DNA of 64,000 nt from Perkinsus olseni (taxonomy: Eukaryota > Perkinsozoa > Perkinsida > Perkinsidae): NCBI GenBank assembly GCA_013115135.1, contig JABANP010000197.1, forward strand, positions 26,104-90,103, read 5' to 3'. Each line of letters begins with the position of its first letter. Position 1 is the first letter of the stretch. Below are positions 33,141-43,859 of this stretch, in pieces. The translations under genes and the position numbers were made by a program. The notes beneath the pieces are model-generated. The model saw nothing but the letters and a program-made list of their open reading frames with translations, did not search any database and had not been told where the DNA came from.

Positions 33141-35160
33141 ATGGATCACTATGAGCGACTCGAGAAGATAGGAGAGGGCACATACGGTATCGTGTACAAG
33201 GCGAGGGATGCTCAGGTAGTGCTGTGTGGGGGTTGCGTGCTTCATGACCGTTACTGGCCTTCAGGGTAACCTATTCGCGTTGAAGACAATCAGGCTGGAG
33301 GCCGAGGATGAAGGTGAGGGGAGCATGGTGGGGCAGGCCTGGGCGTGCGAACTTTGAGTAGGTATACCGTCTACAGCGATTCGTGAGATATCCCTTCTGA
33401 AGGAACTGAGACATCCTAATATTGTGCGGTAATTGGGGAAGGAGTGGTATTGGTCATGGTTCAGAAATGGAGCAGCACATGGGGGCTCGGGCCCGTGGCA
33501 TCTCATCGCGCGCGCTGAGTTTCCCAATCGTCTCACTCGTCTCTGCAATATGAGTCGTCCATATGGTAGTCCCGTTGGTAGATGAACTGACGTTGTAGAA
33601 TAGAAAGTTGGTATTAGAACTTTCTAATACCAACTCTTACGCAACTTTCTCTACCCGTCAGGTTGTGTGATGTCATACATACTGAGCGCAAATTAACACT
33701 CGTATTTGAGTACTTGGACCAAGACCTGAAGAAGCTAATGGACAGCTGCGGACATCGTAGTAGCCCACTCTCACGGTTGGTAGCGCATGCATAGTGAATA
33801 CGACAGATGGCCTCGATCCTGCTACTACCAAGTCCTTCCTCTATCAGCTTTTGAGTGGGGTCAACCACTGCCATCAGCATAGGGTAATAAGGGTGCTCCT
33901 TCCTTGTAGGGGCACTGCTCTGATATCTCTTGGGTGCTTTACTATGGGTGAACTTATGTGCCGTACTTAGTGAGGCGAGAGCCGGACTTGCATATTCTAG
34001 GGGTCTACTGGGGTGTCATCGTTAACTCGCTCGAGGGTGCTGTAGGGTGGGTCGACTTGTGCATCGTATTTGCTGGTGCGCGAATCAGATCGAATTGCAT
34101 GCTCCAAAGGTTTACTAGAGCATGACAGGCGTGAAGCTCAACCCCTTTCGTCGACTCGAAGTCGAAATGGGTTCCGCACGGTTCAACTGCGTCGGCTCGT
34201 CTCCCTTTGTCGCAGAGTCTGTGGTGCCCACTTCCCGCCCAGACGTTTTTCGGAGTCGATATCATTCTTTTCTTTTCCTTTGCGTAGATCCTGCATCGTG
34301 ATCTCAAGCCACAGAATCTTCTCATCAGCAACGACGGAGCTCTCAAACTTGGTGATTTCGGACTAGCCAGGGCCTTTGGTATACCCGTAAGAAGCTACAC
34401 GCATGAGGTAGTCCTGCCCACCCACCTCACCATTCGCTTGTCCTATCGATGCCTCGCCTGTTAGGTTGTTACGCTTTGGTACAGGGCGCCTGATGTATTG
34501 ATGGGCTCCAGGAAATACTCGACGCCCGTTGATATTTGGAGTGTCGGGGTGCATCTTCGCTGAGATGGTTAACGGAAGACCATTGTTCCCGGGTAGGGCG
34601 TAGTTGTTATGGTCGGCATATAGATGGTGCGGATTCAGGCTCGTCCGACCAAGATCAGCTCCAAAGAATTTTCAAGACCCTGGGGACCCCCACTGTTGAG
34701 GAATGGCCGACGGTAACGGAATTGCCAGAGTGGAAGTACTGATGAGGTGATCTTGGTATCTTGCTGATCTTGCATTTCCTCAGAGCGGATTTCCCCCAGT
34801 ATAATGCTTTGCCGTGGTCCCAAATCGTTCCCTCGCTATCTCCGGACGGAGTAGATCTCCTGTCCCGGCTTCTAAGGTGAGAAATTCCTGTTCTTCTCGG
34901 ACGGACTGGTTCGAGCGGCTGCCACTTGAGTGGTCTTGGCTTTGCCGAACATGATAAAAGGGCGCTCAGGGAGGGCGGTGTTTGTTGAGAGTGTGGTATC
35001 GCTTACGTGCGGGTATTGCTACCTTCAGTGTGTGGTGGTTTGCTGTCGATTATGAGTCCTTGCCAGGTACGATCCCGCCAAGCGCATTACGGGCAAGCAG
35101 GCTCTGGAGCATCCGTATTTCAACGATCTGCCAGACTACATCAAGAAGATGACTCGATAG
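33141..35160 (+). CDS. cyclin-dependent kinase, CDK1/2-like
   Basis: Ser/Thr kinase driving the cell cycle when bound to a cyclin. Exons: 33141-33215, 33265-33313, 33377-33428, 33662-33756, 33807-33883, 34288-34407, 34465-34592, 34624-34735, 34784-34876, 35067-35160. Motifs: Gly loop [12 protein letters not shown] with the inhibitory Thr-Tyr pair, FALKTIRLE (catalytic Lys), [22 protein letters not shown], activation-loop [15 protein letters not shown], and a C-terminus ending at MTR. It is closest to CDK1/2 and to apicomplexan CRK2-type kinases. Two oddities: the PSTAIRE region reads [12 protein letters not shown] with the PST part missing, and a run of four G at 34546-34549 puts one extra base between SV and CIFAEM. 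Intron 7 (34593-34623) is only 31 nt. The ATG at 33141 matches the usual CDK N-terminus. Confidence 0.93.
33607..33635. repeat. inverted repeat in CDK intron
   Basis: GTTGGTATTAGA and its complement TCTAATACCAAC are separated by four bases, forming a 12-bp hairpin inside the intron between CDK exons 3 and 4. Confidence 0.6.
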
Positions 35161-35392
35161 GGGCATAGGTCAAGGATCTTATCCCGAAGCTTGCACTAGT
35201 TGTTGCTTGCTTACGGGTGGGACTAGTAATTGATACGCGTACCATATGGCGGATCAGAGGTAGTTAGTCTGAGAAGCTTTCACAGTAACTCCGGAAATTT
35301 TGCGTTTACAGTGCTGAGCAGAGCCCTCTCGTCCGGCCTGGACACAGCAACACGGCCGTCGTAGTGTGTTGGGGTCAAGTGTAGTTCTGGGC

Positions 35393-38118
35393 ATGATAAT
35401 ATTGCCGGGCCGCTCGACGGCGTCGTTAGTCGGTAGGGTAGGAAGGAGGCACTTTTCGAGAGTGCTGTTGTGGGACGCGGATACTCCACACGCTAAGGCG
35501 ATGGAGAAATTCCGAGAGGCGACCCCGTTGATGACGTAAAGAGGCTGTAGTAGTTGTTCAGCAGTGTGGGGAGGTTGGTATCAGATATGCTCTGGACAAT
35601 GCAGAGAGCTTTGGGAAGAGAGACTGGCTGGCTGCCCTGACGTTACTCACGACTCGGAAGAATGCAAGCAGAAATCATCACGTGTGAGCAAACGGCTGGC
35701 AGAGTGCCTACTCGGCTTTCTAGCGCCAACATTTGGGCCTGAGTCCGGCTCAGGTATCGTGACTTCATGGCGAAGGTGGTCTCTCAACGGGAAGTCTTTG
35801 GCAAGGGATCGATACACCTCATGCTGCACAGATTAGCTATCATTGGTAGTAGCTCAACTCTACAGGGTCCGAGAGCTGAATATTTCTGGGACCTTGGGTG
35901 TTCATGCGTTACTAGAAAGTATTTGATATTCCGACAGGAGGCTTTCGCTGGAATGGTAGTAGCAACTCATGGACCATGAGTCACCGACGTAGTGAAGAAG
36001 TAGTAGAATCGGTACTTGGCTTGTTATCCAGTCGACAATACCATGTCCGGTATACATGCCAGTGCTCCATGCTTTGGAGCGTTAAAATTTAGTCATTCTC
36101 ACGGGGCGTCATATTTGGTGTCCCCGTGAGTGTCGTCTTGAGCGCTTCAACTGTGATTGATGAATGACCTCACATGCTCAGCAGATCGCGACTTGCCGGT
36201 TTTCATTCCGCCATTGCCAGGTGCATCGGCTATTGTGTGGCGGTTAGTGCCCTTTATAACGGCTCAGCTGACAGCGTTGCAACCGAGGCAAATCTGTCTT
36301 ATATCATGGGCCCTGGCTAAGGCTAAGGTAAAGTAGTATCCTGGCGTACTTCAGACAGCAGGTCGACTCGCGCTGAAATTGTGCTCCGTGCATTCCCTCA
36401 GGTGTTTGATAACGACTTCAACGAGAAGTTGGCTCTCTGGCTACAAAGCGTCGACCCGGGTGAACTCAGCAAGCTGGTGCTAGAGAGATAGACCTTTCGT
36501 CGTCCGAGCAATTGCCCGTGCCGTCAGGACGCCGCCCATCTTGCCTGGAGTTACGCTCGACGGGCGGAGATCGCCAAAGACGGAGAATCAATCTCCTCTG
36601 GGACCTCGAGTGAGAATTGCGGTTCTCCTGTCCGTGACGGGTACGACACGCTCAGGAGCTGCAGTGTCTTCGGCGGCTGATAGTCGTGCACGGATCGTCG
36701 GACCGGGAGCAAGATGGGAGGGTGGGAGAGGCATACATTAGTGAGAGCCACAGCTCTTCAACGCTCTTGAAGGCGGCGGCCGATCTTTTCCCTAAGGTGA
36801 GACCCTGAAGTGTGTATAGTAGAGGGTGTTTCATGAAGGTGTGGGTGGCTTGGGCACCCAACTTTCTCTTAATGGATGAGAAATGAAACTATGGAAGCAG
36901 ATGCGCCATATCACGAAGAGTAATCTCTGAAAACTTTCGTCGATTTCCGTAGCGCTGGACAGAAGCTACGTTGTGAAACGTCTTCGAGGACCCGCGACTA
37001 CTCGGCGCCGGCCTCAGTGAGTGCTTCGCGTCTGCCGAGGTGGATGGTCGTGGGAGTTTTCTCGTTAAGTTGGCATCTTGTTGTTGCTGGTTTGGTCAGG
37101 ACTTGGGATTGTTTACTGAGCTGAGTGATACAATACGAGCGGCCGTCGAGGGAGACGAATTCTCCTTCACAAGTCAAGAGCTCACTGCCTTGTGGATATC
37201 AACTAGCATCATTGGAACGTCGCACAGGACGTAATGGGACGGAATATTGTAGTGCGCGAAATTCTTCTGCCCGGGCTTCAAGAAGGGCATGGCATGCCCG
37301 GCATGCTCAAGAGATCTTGCATTTGTTATCACCCAGTTGAGGTTCCGTTTCAGCGTTATTTTGCATGACCCCCGAATACTCCAATACAAATGAGGAAAAC
37401 CTCCACGGGACTGAGTGGCCTACTAGATGGGCTCATGGTGATTGTCAAAGTTGCTGAGTCTATGAGCCTAGGTGGTGACTAGTAATAAGTCACAACCAGT
37501 CACGTCGTCAGTTGGCAGTCAGTTGTCGGCGTGGTCTTAGAGAATTGATGTGGCAGTCTAAAAATTTTGCCGTGCATGTTGTACTCAACATCCTATCGCA
37601 TCGAAGATTTTGCAGCCGCCTCCGATCGAGGTTTGGTCTCCACTTTCGGAGTATCTCGGTGGCTGAGTTGGTGCCGCTCTGAGTGATTCTTGGAGAGATG
37701 GGGTCGTGATCGACTAGAAGAATCCATCGGATTATCTGACCAACTTTTTCAACATCCTGGAAGGCCTTCGTCAGATGCTTCACTCTGAAACTTGCGAGAT
37801 ATGTATGCAATATTGATTTTATCTTTGCCCTTGGTGGCGGTTCTCAATCGGTATTCCCAACGGTATATCCGTTGGGATCGTGCTCAACACCTGTTACAGT
37901 GCATGCAAGCTGTGTCACTCAAAGGCCGCAGTACAGCTGCAGGAGGCCCTATCGGGGCGGCTTCTACCACTTATACCAAGCCGGCAGTTCTGTGTTCTCC
38001 TGGGACAGGGTAGCGGCTCCAGGGTGCCTTCTCGAAGCTGAGGAACATACTTGGGAACATACTAAAGAACACAGAACTGGCGGCTTTCGTCCAGAGCGCT
38101 AGCAGGAGCGTTGGATGA
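35393..38118 (+). CDS. putative organellar helical-repeat protein (HPR/FASTK-like), partial model
   Basis: Many short exon-like blocks on one strand look like a helical-repeat protein of the type apicomplexans use for mitochondrial RNA. The first block (ATG 35393) resembles a mitochondrial presequence: MIILPGRSTASLVGRVGRRH. Others read GIRYALDNAESFGKRDWLAA (about 35585), AKVVSQREVFGKGSIHLMLH (about 35770), FITAQLTALQPRQICLISWA then LAKAK (about 36250), FDNDFNEKLALWLQSVDPGE (about 36405), a 36735-36795 block ending AAADLFPK, TELSDTIRAAVEGDEFSFTS (about 37110), AVQLQEALSGRLLPLIPSR (about 37925), and a last helix ending at the TGA at 38116. Not all phases were resolved, and more than one gene may be present. 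Family assignment rests on the helix pattern, not on a diagnostic motif. Confidence 0.4.
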
Positions 38119-38502
38119 CGAGGGAAGGCGAGAGCAGAGTCGGCGGACAGCTCCAACCGTCTCCATCAGCGTGTTCGGGTCGTTCGCCCTGGCAGCGCTG
38201 GAGGAGTCACGGTTGGAGGCGACGAGGGCGCACAGCCGACACGTGAGGCTCGGCCTATCAAACTTGAGAGATCTCTGACTGAGGCAAGGGTAGAGCCTCT
38301 CCACGACTGGCAGTGATAACTGCTGCCTGCTACAGAAGAACTCCACTCTGAACCAGATAACAATCAGATTCAGGATGTGCATGTACATTGAATTCAGTTT
38401 TGTGTTCACCACTCCTTCGATTACTCGACTTCGATCAAATGCTTTCTTATCCTTGTTGGTTCTGAGGGTAGCTGCTCGAATTTCGTAAGATTTATAGAAC
38501 AT
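38062..38502 (-). CDS. possible antisense open reading frame
   Basis: A 146-codon frame runs on the minus strand and has a plausible helical composition (LPVVERLYPCLSQRSLKFDR). It overlaps the 3' exon proposed for the plus-strand helical-repeat gene, so at most one of the two is right over 38062-38118. It could be a short gene, an exon, or chance. No motif identifies it. Confidence 0.25.
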   Translation of the reverse strand: MFYKSYEIRAATLRTNKDKKAFDRSRVIEGVVNTKLNSMYMHILNLIVIWFRVEFFCSRQQLSLPVVERLYPCLSQRSLKFDRPSLTCRLCALVASNRDSSSAARANDPNTLMETVGAVRRLCSRLPSSSNAPASALDESRQFCVL

Positions 38503-38610
38503 GAGGAATCCTCGTGTTGTACGCCTATCCGATCCGATCGGAATGGTCGTTCAAGCGGGAATCCTCAGTGCGATCAACCCTCCAACTCATTGTCTCTCAA
38601 TCAGCAGCTC

Positions 38611-39334
38611 AGGCACATCAAGCGAGAGTGGATAGAGTTCCTTCAAGAGCAGAGTCGGCGGTTGCGGTTCGATATTGCGTTCAATCAGTTCATGTGCTTG
38701 AGCATTGCGAGTGAGTTGAAGGAGGGGCGATTCGAGGGCATCCTTCGTTGAGTGATTTGGATGCTCCATCATACACAATCGTCACCGCTACTGCTCTTAA
38801 CCTTCGGAGTTACGCGTTGCACCATGCCGCTCGCTCAGGAGCAGCGTCTGCGCTTGACGCTTTGGACCCACGAGTGATCTACCAACTCATACACTTTGTG
38901 GATAAGAGAGGCCTCAATATGAAAGCGGAGACTGGTGTGGAACTTGCGGAGATATTCGCCAAGTCGGCCATTGACGACATCAATGCGTGGAAACGGCTTG
39001 GTAGCACTCGCAGAGCTGCACAGTGGTTAGTGTGCTCTGTTGTGCAGCCATACTGTTCGAGAGGAAGGGGATTGGCCTGCAGCTGCGGGATATTCATCGA
39101 TTCAAAAGGTGATGAAGTGCCCTCAGTTTGCATGTCCATGCATGGTCCTATCTCTCTCGATCAAGTGGCGGCCTCAAAAACCTCAAAAGCGTTTCATGTG
39201 CACTCGAGATGCTGCCGACGTGTGATCTCGTTAGGGCATTCGAGCGATCGGGCAGAATTAATCAGCGCATCATGGGTTTTTACGACCTCTTCGTCAAGGT
39301 TAGAGAAGACGAGAAGAAGTACGGCCCTGCATGA
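38611..39334 (+). CDS. hypothetical helical protein, 5' end missing
   Basis: Three blocks. 38611 to about 38748 reads LRHIKREWIEFLQEQSRRLR, then FNQFMCLSIASELKEGRFEG. 38841 to about 39027 follows a CGCTCAG acceptor and reads DPRVIYQLIHFVDKRGLNMK with ELAEIFAKSAIDDINAWKRL. The last, up to TGA at 39334, reads KSVSCALEMLPTCDLVRAFE and ends FVKVREDEKKYGPA. The composition resembles the helical-repeat gene just upstream, so these exons could belong to the same or a related mitochondrial-RNA protein. The start was not found. Confidence 0.4.
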
Positions 39335-40103
39335 CACTATGTTTCTCGAAACGTTTCAGTATACTTTCGACTTGCGTCACATCCTGCCGGTGGCACACCT
39401 GGAGCCCTCTGGCACTTCCCAGTAGCTTCGTTTGATTGGTCTATCTAACTGAGCGGTTCGGCATTAGTTCCGTCTATGTTGCAAATAATGTGGATTCGGT
39501 GCGCTACTCCCTGAACCCACAACGCTGTGAACAGCGTGGTATCGCCGCATTCCTTTTCCACTCTTTCTCTTCTCAAAGCTATCTCATTAACCACGTCGAT
39601 TGAACGCAACCGGGTCGGACTTAGTTCTATTTTATCTCGCCATGACACAGTGGAAGCCTAAGAGTCGTCATTCTGCAACAAAAGAAGTAAAAAGCCCTCC
39701 TTTCCTGCGGCCACTTCATCACCTCTCATCCTTTTCAGAAGCGAGAAGCGAGGAGTGAAAATAGTTCAGACAGCTCCAACAGGTAATCATTCTTGACCTT
39801 CGCGGCTCTTGCTTAGCCTAACTTCTCACAGTACTTCATCGTATTTCAGGGCGACGTCCTCTTCTCAAGTAAAAAAGACAAGGCTCGACGCGCGTGAACA
39901 AGTGGCAGCTTCAGTAGACTCACCGCCGATTTGCTCTCACAGCATCTACTGAACGCTGTGAGCCGGTCTCTCATTAGGTGGTGGAATATAAACTGAAAGG
40001 CTCTCGGTGGTGAGAAGTTTGTAGGGAGGAACATCCGAGGTGAGGACAGTGCCGTGGTGCCTTCAAAAATATCAGAGCAGATTTGTCGACGCAGAAGGCG
40101 CTG

Positions 40104-41116
40104 ATGCAGTGGATCGAGGCTGAGCACTTGAAGATGCTCTATTCGAAGGAGGAAGTTGAGCAAGCGTTCGGCAACGGCCTGACCGAGGAGAAGTTCGTCG
40201 ATAATTGCCGAGAAGTAACATCTGTCGTCACGGCGTCGGATCATTCGCCCTGCATTCTTCCAGTACGCCTGTCGTGTGATGCCTGACCGGGCAGACGTGT
40301 ATCACTCGAGCATGGAAGATATCATCAACGAGCTCCTGAACATCGCTGTGATGGACACCTACGCGGCGAAGGCTGGCGATAGCACCATAACGAAGACCAG
40401 AACCGATCATAATGAGTATGCCAATCACTGGACTCTTACAACTTGGCGCCCCAACGTCCTATCATTTCTCCTATTTAATGCATTTCTGAGTGTGTGAGAG
40501 CCGGATAACTCCGTTCGGGCTCTCCCTTTTTTCTCGTATCCGTAATTTCTCCCCGCCTTATTTGTTTAGAACGAAAGCTGATAGCGCAGAAGTGACATCG
40601 ATTAATGGCGTCCTAGCCAAGTGCGGGTTACCGACTATGTCCCCTACTGAGGCTACTGTGGAGGAGTTACAGACTGCAGTAGACGTAAGTTACCTGTGTG
40701 CTTTACGCCACTTGAGTTCTTCGCTTTAGTGTATCCAGCGTCTCGCCGCCGCTGAGTCGGACAATCTGTTACCGGCGGATATAAATACGCTTCGAGTGGT
40801 GTTGAGTAAGTCACTCTAAGGCTCTCATCTCCTTCACGGGTATTGACTCGTCATCAGGGGACAAGTACCTCGATAGATGCCAGAGTGATGTGAACCATGC
40901 TATGGCAGAGCTGCAGGGAATTACCGCCAACCCTGTGTCTGATACATCGTAAGATGCTCGATCAGGATGTTGCTTCGCTCCGCCCGACTCTGTTGTTACC
41001 GGAGTTGGTCGCTTTTGGACGACTCGTGTTGCTTTCCCTCAGGCGCGGTAAAGTTGGACGATGATGGGCTGTCGTCTATTGACTTGACATTTTCAAATAC
41101 TGTTGTGACTGCTTAA
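40104..41116 (+). CDS. hypothetical coiled-coil protein
   Basis: Exons at 40104-40214 (MQWIEAEHLKMLYSKEEVEQ), 40264 to about 40400 (DRADVYHSSMEDIINELLNI), about 40570-40684 (INGVLAKCGLPTMSPTEATV then EELQTAVD), about 40738-40803 (AAAESDNLLPADINTLRVVL), about 40860-40950 (DKYLDRCQSDVNHAMAELQG) and a short last exon. The product would be a mostly helical protein of about 220 residues. The layout resembles small subunits of cytoskeletal or tethering complexes, but I cannot name a family. The ATG at 40104 is the first in frame with good coding; earlier exons are possible. Confidence 0.5.
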
Positions 41117-41211
41117 CTCTCCTGCAATGACTTTCCGAATACCGTCGTGACTTTCTGATTCTACTCCGTCTTTGTGTCGTCAAAATTGGCCAGTGGCTGG
41201 TCCTAATCTGA

Positions 41212-42429
41212 ATGAGCATGGCGAGACAGAGCCCTTCCGGAGCGGACAGTGGGAGTAGCGTTGACGAGAGGGATTCCACCTCACCCAATCAAGTTTCGTG
41301 CCAAGTGGGAGGAACCAGCCTCGATGCCATCTCACAGCTGAGCGCGTGTATCTTCAGGGTTGCGGACGGTGGACGGAGACAAAACTGTGTTGTCCGAAGT
41401 GCTCAGCGTCCTTTGGTCGGACGTCATTTTTCTGCAACCAGAAGTGTTTTGAAGATAACTGGGCGGAGCATTCAAAACTGCATACTGTGTTGGCCACGGC
41501 GGTGAGTTCTGAGCGGGGCGATGATGTGAGGAAGTCAGCTCAGTCAGGCCCGGATTGAGAGGGAGAGGGCCAAGGCAACGGGCAAAACGGAAGCCACGCC
41601 AGAGGCAGCGGGATGGATACCACCTTTCGCCGGCAAGAGCAGCGAGTCGACAGCGGCGGCTACGGCGGCGATGAGGGAGGTTATCACTCACAGAACTGCC
41701 TTGGAGGAGAGAAGGCGTCAGAGTTGAGGGCTGACGCGCTGCTCGGGTGTAGTTCACTGATCAGACCCTGCTGATGATTCTGACGACGAAGCGATGATAT
41801 CGACCAAGACAAAGCAACGCATCAAGGAGTTCCTCGACACCACGGCCCGTCGCATCATGGACGGAGGGGCGGAGGCGGCGGCAGGCCCTGCGCCTACATC
41901 GTGAGTGGCTAATCCACAAGCATCATTTACTCGGCTCGGCTAGTTGCATATTCCTCTTTTCAGTGTTGTGGCAGCATCGGGATCCAACGTCCCGGACGCC
42001 GGAAGTGGCAGCGCGTCACCGGGTGCGAAGGCCAGTCAGGTCCTCGCCGACGCAGTGTTGTCTTGATAGGCCCTCAGCTACGATCTAGAGGGGCCTCGCC
42101 CTCTCCAACTGCTCTGTCGCTCACGACGGAGGTTTCCAATGTGAAGAAAACCTCGTTGAACGTGGACATGCAAAGTCCGGGAACCATCCGACGAGCGGCA
42201 GACCAGTAGGCTGATGGCGACTCCCCTGCGTATGTGCTCTGCGAAGGCCTCAAGGGCTCTACACGCTTCCCTCAGGTCCTTCGAGGCCTTTCTAACTGGC
42301 TCGGCAAAGGCCGTGATAGCGTTCACCAGGCAAGCCTTGCATGAGCCGAGACAGCTGTTGGCAGGCTTGCGACCGGCTATACTAGTGCTGATATGCATGG
42401 TTGCACTACTCATTGTCTCCTCGGGGTAA
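41212..42429 (+). CDS. tail-anchored protein with MetAP1-type (MYND-like) zinc finger
   Basis: Exons: 41212-41304, 41358-41501, 41548-41722, 41765-41900, from 41964, about 42079-42202, and about 42271-42429. The N-terminal finger has the C-x2-C, C-x2-C, C-x3-C, H-x3-H pattern: SCQGCGRWTETKLCCPKC, then FFCNQKCFEDNWAEHSKLH. This is closest to the finger at the N-terminus of eukaryotic methionine aminopeptidase 1, but no peptidase domain follows. Instead come Ala/Glu-rich helices (REVITHRTALEERRR, KQRIKEFLDTTARRIMD) and, via a short intron (38 or 23 nt depending on the donor), a C-terminal helix RPAILVLICMVALLIVSSG that ends the protein. If the last two exons are a separate gene, the fusion disappears. 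Exon phases support one gene. Confidence 0.6.
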
Positions 42430-42550
42430 AACCCTTCGCAACGGCACAGCTACCTGGGCTCGTCTCAGCACTTCGCTGCATCAACTCGATCGCGCCGCCG
42501 ACTTCCTCCCGCTCACGCTTGTCCGCAGCGCGCAGTCGGGTGTGGACGGG

Positions 42551-43125
42551 ATGGAAAAGCCCATCCTCAACCTCCCTTCCGGCGGTGGCGACGGAGTCCG
42601 AGCTAGGTCCCACGTAAGCATCGCGTCGGATATTCTTGCGAGAGGCGGAACTTTCATGGGCAATTTTCCCTGCTTAGTTTCTTTCGACGGCATCCAACCA
42701 CAGTGGTGGCTCTATGCCGGAGTTGAAAGCGGAACGACGCGAAGTTTCTGTGGGAGAAGCTGTAGAGCCGCAGCCAACACAGGACTCGACAGGGTCAAGC
42801 AACATCATCATCGGGCTCATCAACAGTCTTTCGGGAGGGGACCGTCCAGCCAGTGCTATCGTTCACGAAGAACCACATACAGAGGCAAGCTGATTAGTGG
42901 TGGAGCATGTATCCTCATCGTCTGCAGGCTGCCACCACGCCTCTGGTTATTGCCGAGGTGACACCGACTCAAAGGGCAGTGAGCGAACCTAGCGCAGATG
43001 TTTACAAGAAAGCACTCGTCAATCTGGCAAAAATGACAGGACATGAGGAGGATATCGACGGTCTACTTTCGAAAGCTGGCTCCGCCGCCGGCAATGCGAA
43101 TAACTCATTTATTGGGTATGGGTGA
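42551..43125 (+). CDS. hypothetical Ser/Glu-rich protein
   Basis: Exon 1 from the ATG at 42551 gives MEKPILNLPSGGGDGVRARS, then a GTAAGC donor. A middle block from about 42705 reads MPELKAERREVSVGEAVEPQ and SNIIIGLINSLSGGDRPASA. The last exon follows a CTGCAG acceptor near 42947 and reads PLVIAEVTPTQRAVSEPSAD then MTGHEEDIDGLLSKAGSAAG, ending at TGA 43123. The middle block reaches TGA unless a 67-nt intron is taken starting at GTTCAC. Low-complexity composition, no recognised domain. Confidence 0.4.
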
Positions 43126-43296
43126 AGAGCCCTCGCGTGCTGGATGGTGTCAACATGACCAAATGGTCCCTTCCGTGAGAATTCGTTATCGTGCTGCGTT
43201 GAGCGTTGAAAACGGATGCCGAAGGAGTATGGTTCAATCACATGATGATTTGTGACTTACACGATACCGCCCAGTCCAGGACGGAACCTCCAACGT

Positions 43297-43369
43297 GGGG
43301 GACTAGCTCAAATGGTAGAGCGCTCGCTTAGCAAGCGAGAGGCACCGGGATCGATGCCCGGGTTCTCCA
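43297..43369 (+). tRNA. tRNA-Ala (AGC)
   Basis: The 73-nt sequence folds as a cloverleaf: acceptor GGGGGAC with GTTCTCC (two G-U pairs), D-arm TAGCTCAAATGGTAGAGC, anticodon arm CTCGC-TTAGCAA-GCGAG with anticodon AGC, T-arm CCGGG-ATCGATG-CCCGG, discriminator A. CCA is not encoded. The internal A and B boxes are intact. Confidence 0.95.
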
Positions 43370-43560
43370 TTTTGATACAAAATTCTGCCATCGAGTGGTG
43401 AACGTCTACTTTGCAAAGCTGTTTCCTTCGTCGCCAAATAGCCTCTTCCGTGAGAATCCGTTATTGTTCTGGACCGAACGTAGATACTGAACGCCGTAGC
43501 ATGATTCAATCGCAGAGCATAACAAGAGCGGTTCACGCCTCAAAGATAAACATCTAACGA

Positions 43561-43633
43561 GGGGGACTAGCTCAAATGGTAGAGCGCTCGCTTAGCAAGC
43601 GAGAGGCACCGGGATCGATGCCCGGGTTCTCCA
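43561..43633 (+). tRNA. tRNA-Ala (AGC), second copy
   Basis: Identical over all 73 nt to the copy at 43297-43369. The upstream flanks are also related but diverged (both carry a CTTCCGTGAGAAT segment and a related GATTCAATC / GGTTCAATC segment), so the pair arose by tandem duplication of a unit of about 264 bp. Confidence 0.95.
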
Positions 43634-43859
43634 TTTACAAACCCAACCCAGCTTCGTAGACACACGAAGCCAATGTTGAGACCGTGTTGTAGACTCATCC
43701 GATGAGAAGCTTTCTGCGAGAACTGCTGCGATTAGCTCAGAGTCGGGACGCTCATCAAACGTTCGAGCCAAGTACCCGTTCCTCTGGTCCGCTGACGCGA
43801 ACCTTTTATGTATCGGCATGTCATCCCATTGATCAATAGACTTTCAACTCACCATACAG

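Noticed and set aside
34541..34555. Programmed ribosomal frameshifting in CDK
   Set aside because: Programmed shifts known in perkinsids are in mitochondrial genes at specific codons; a G-run base-call error is simpler for a nuclear kinase.
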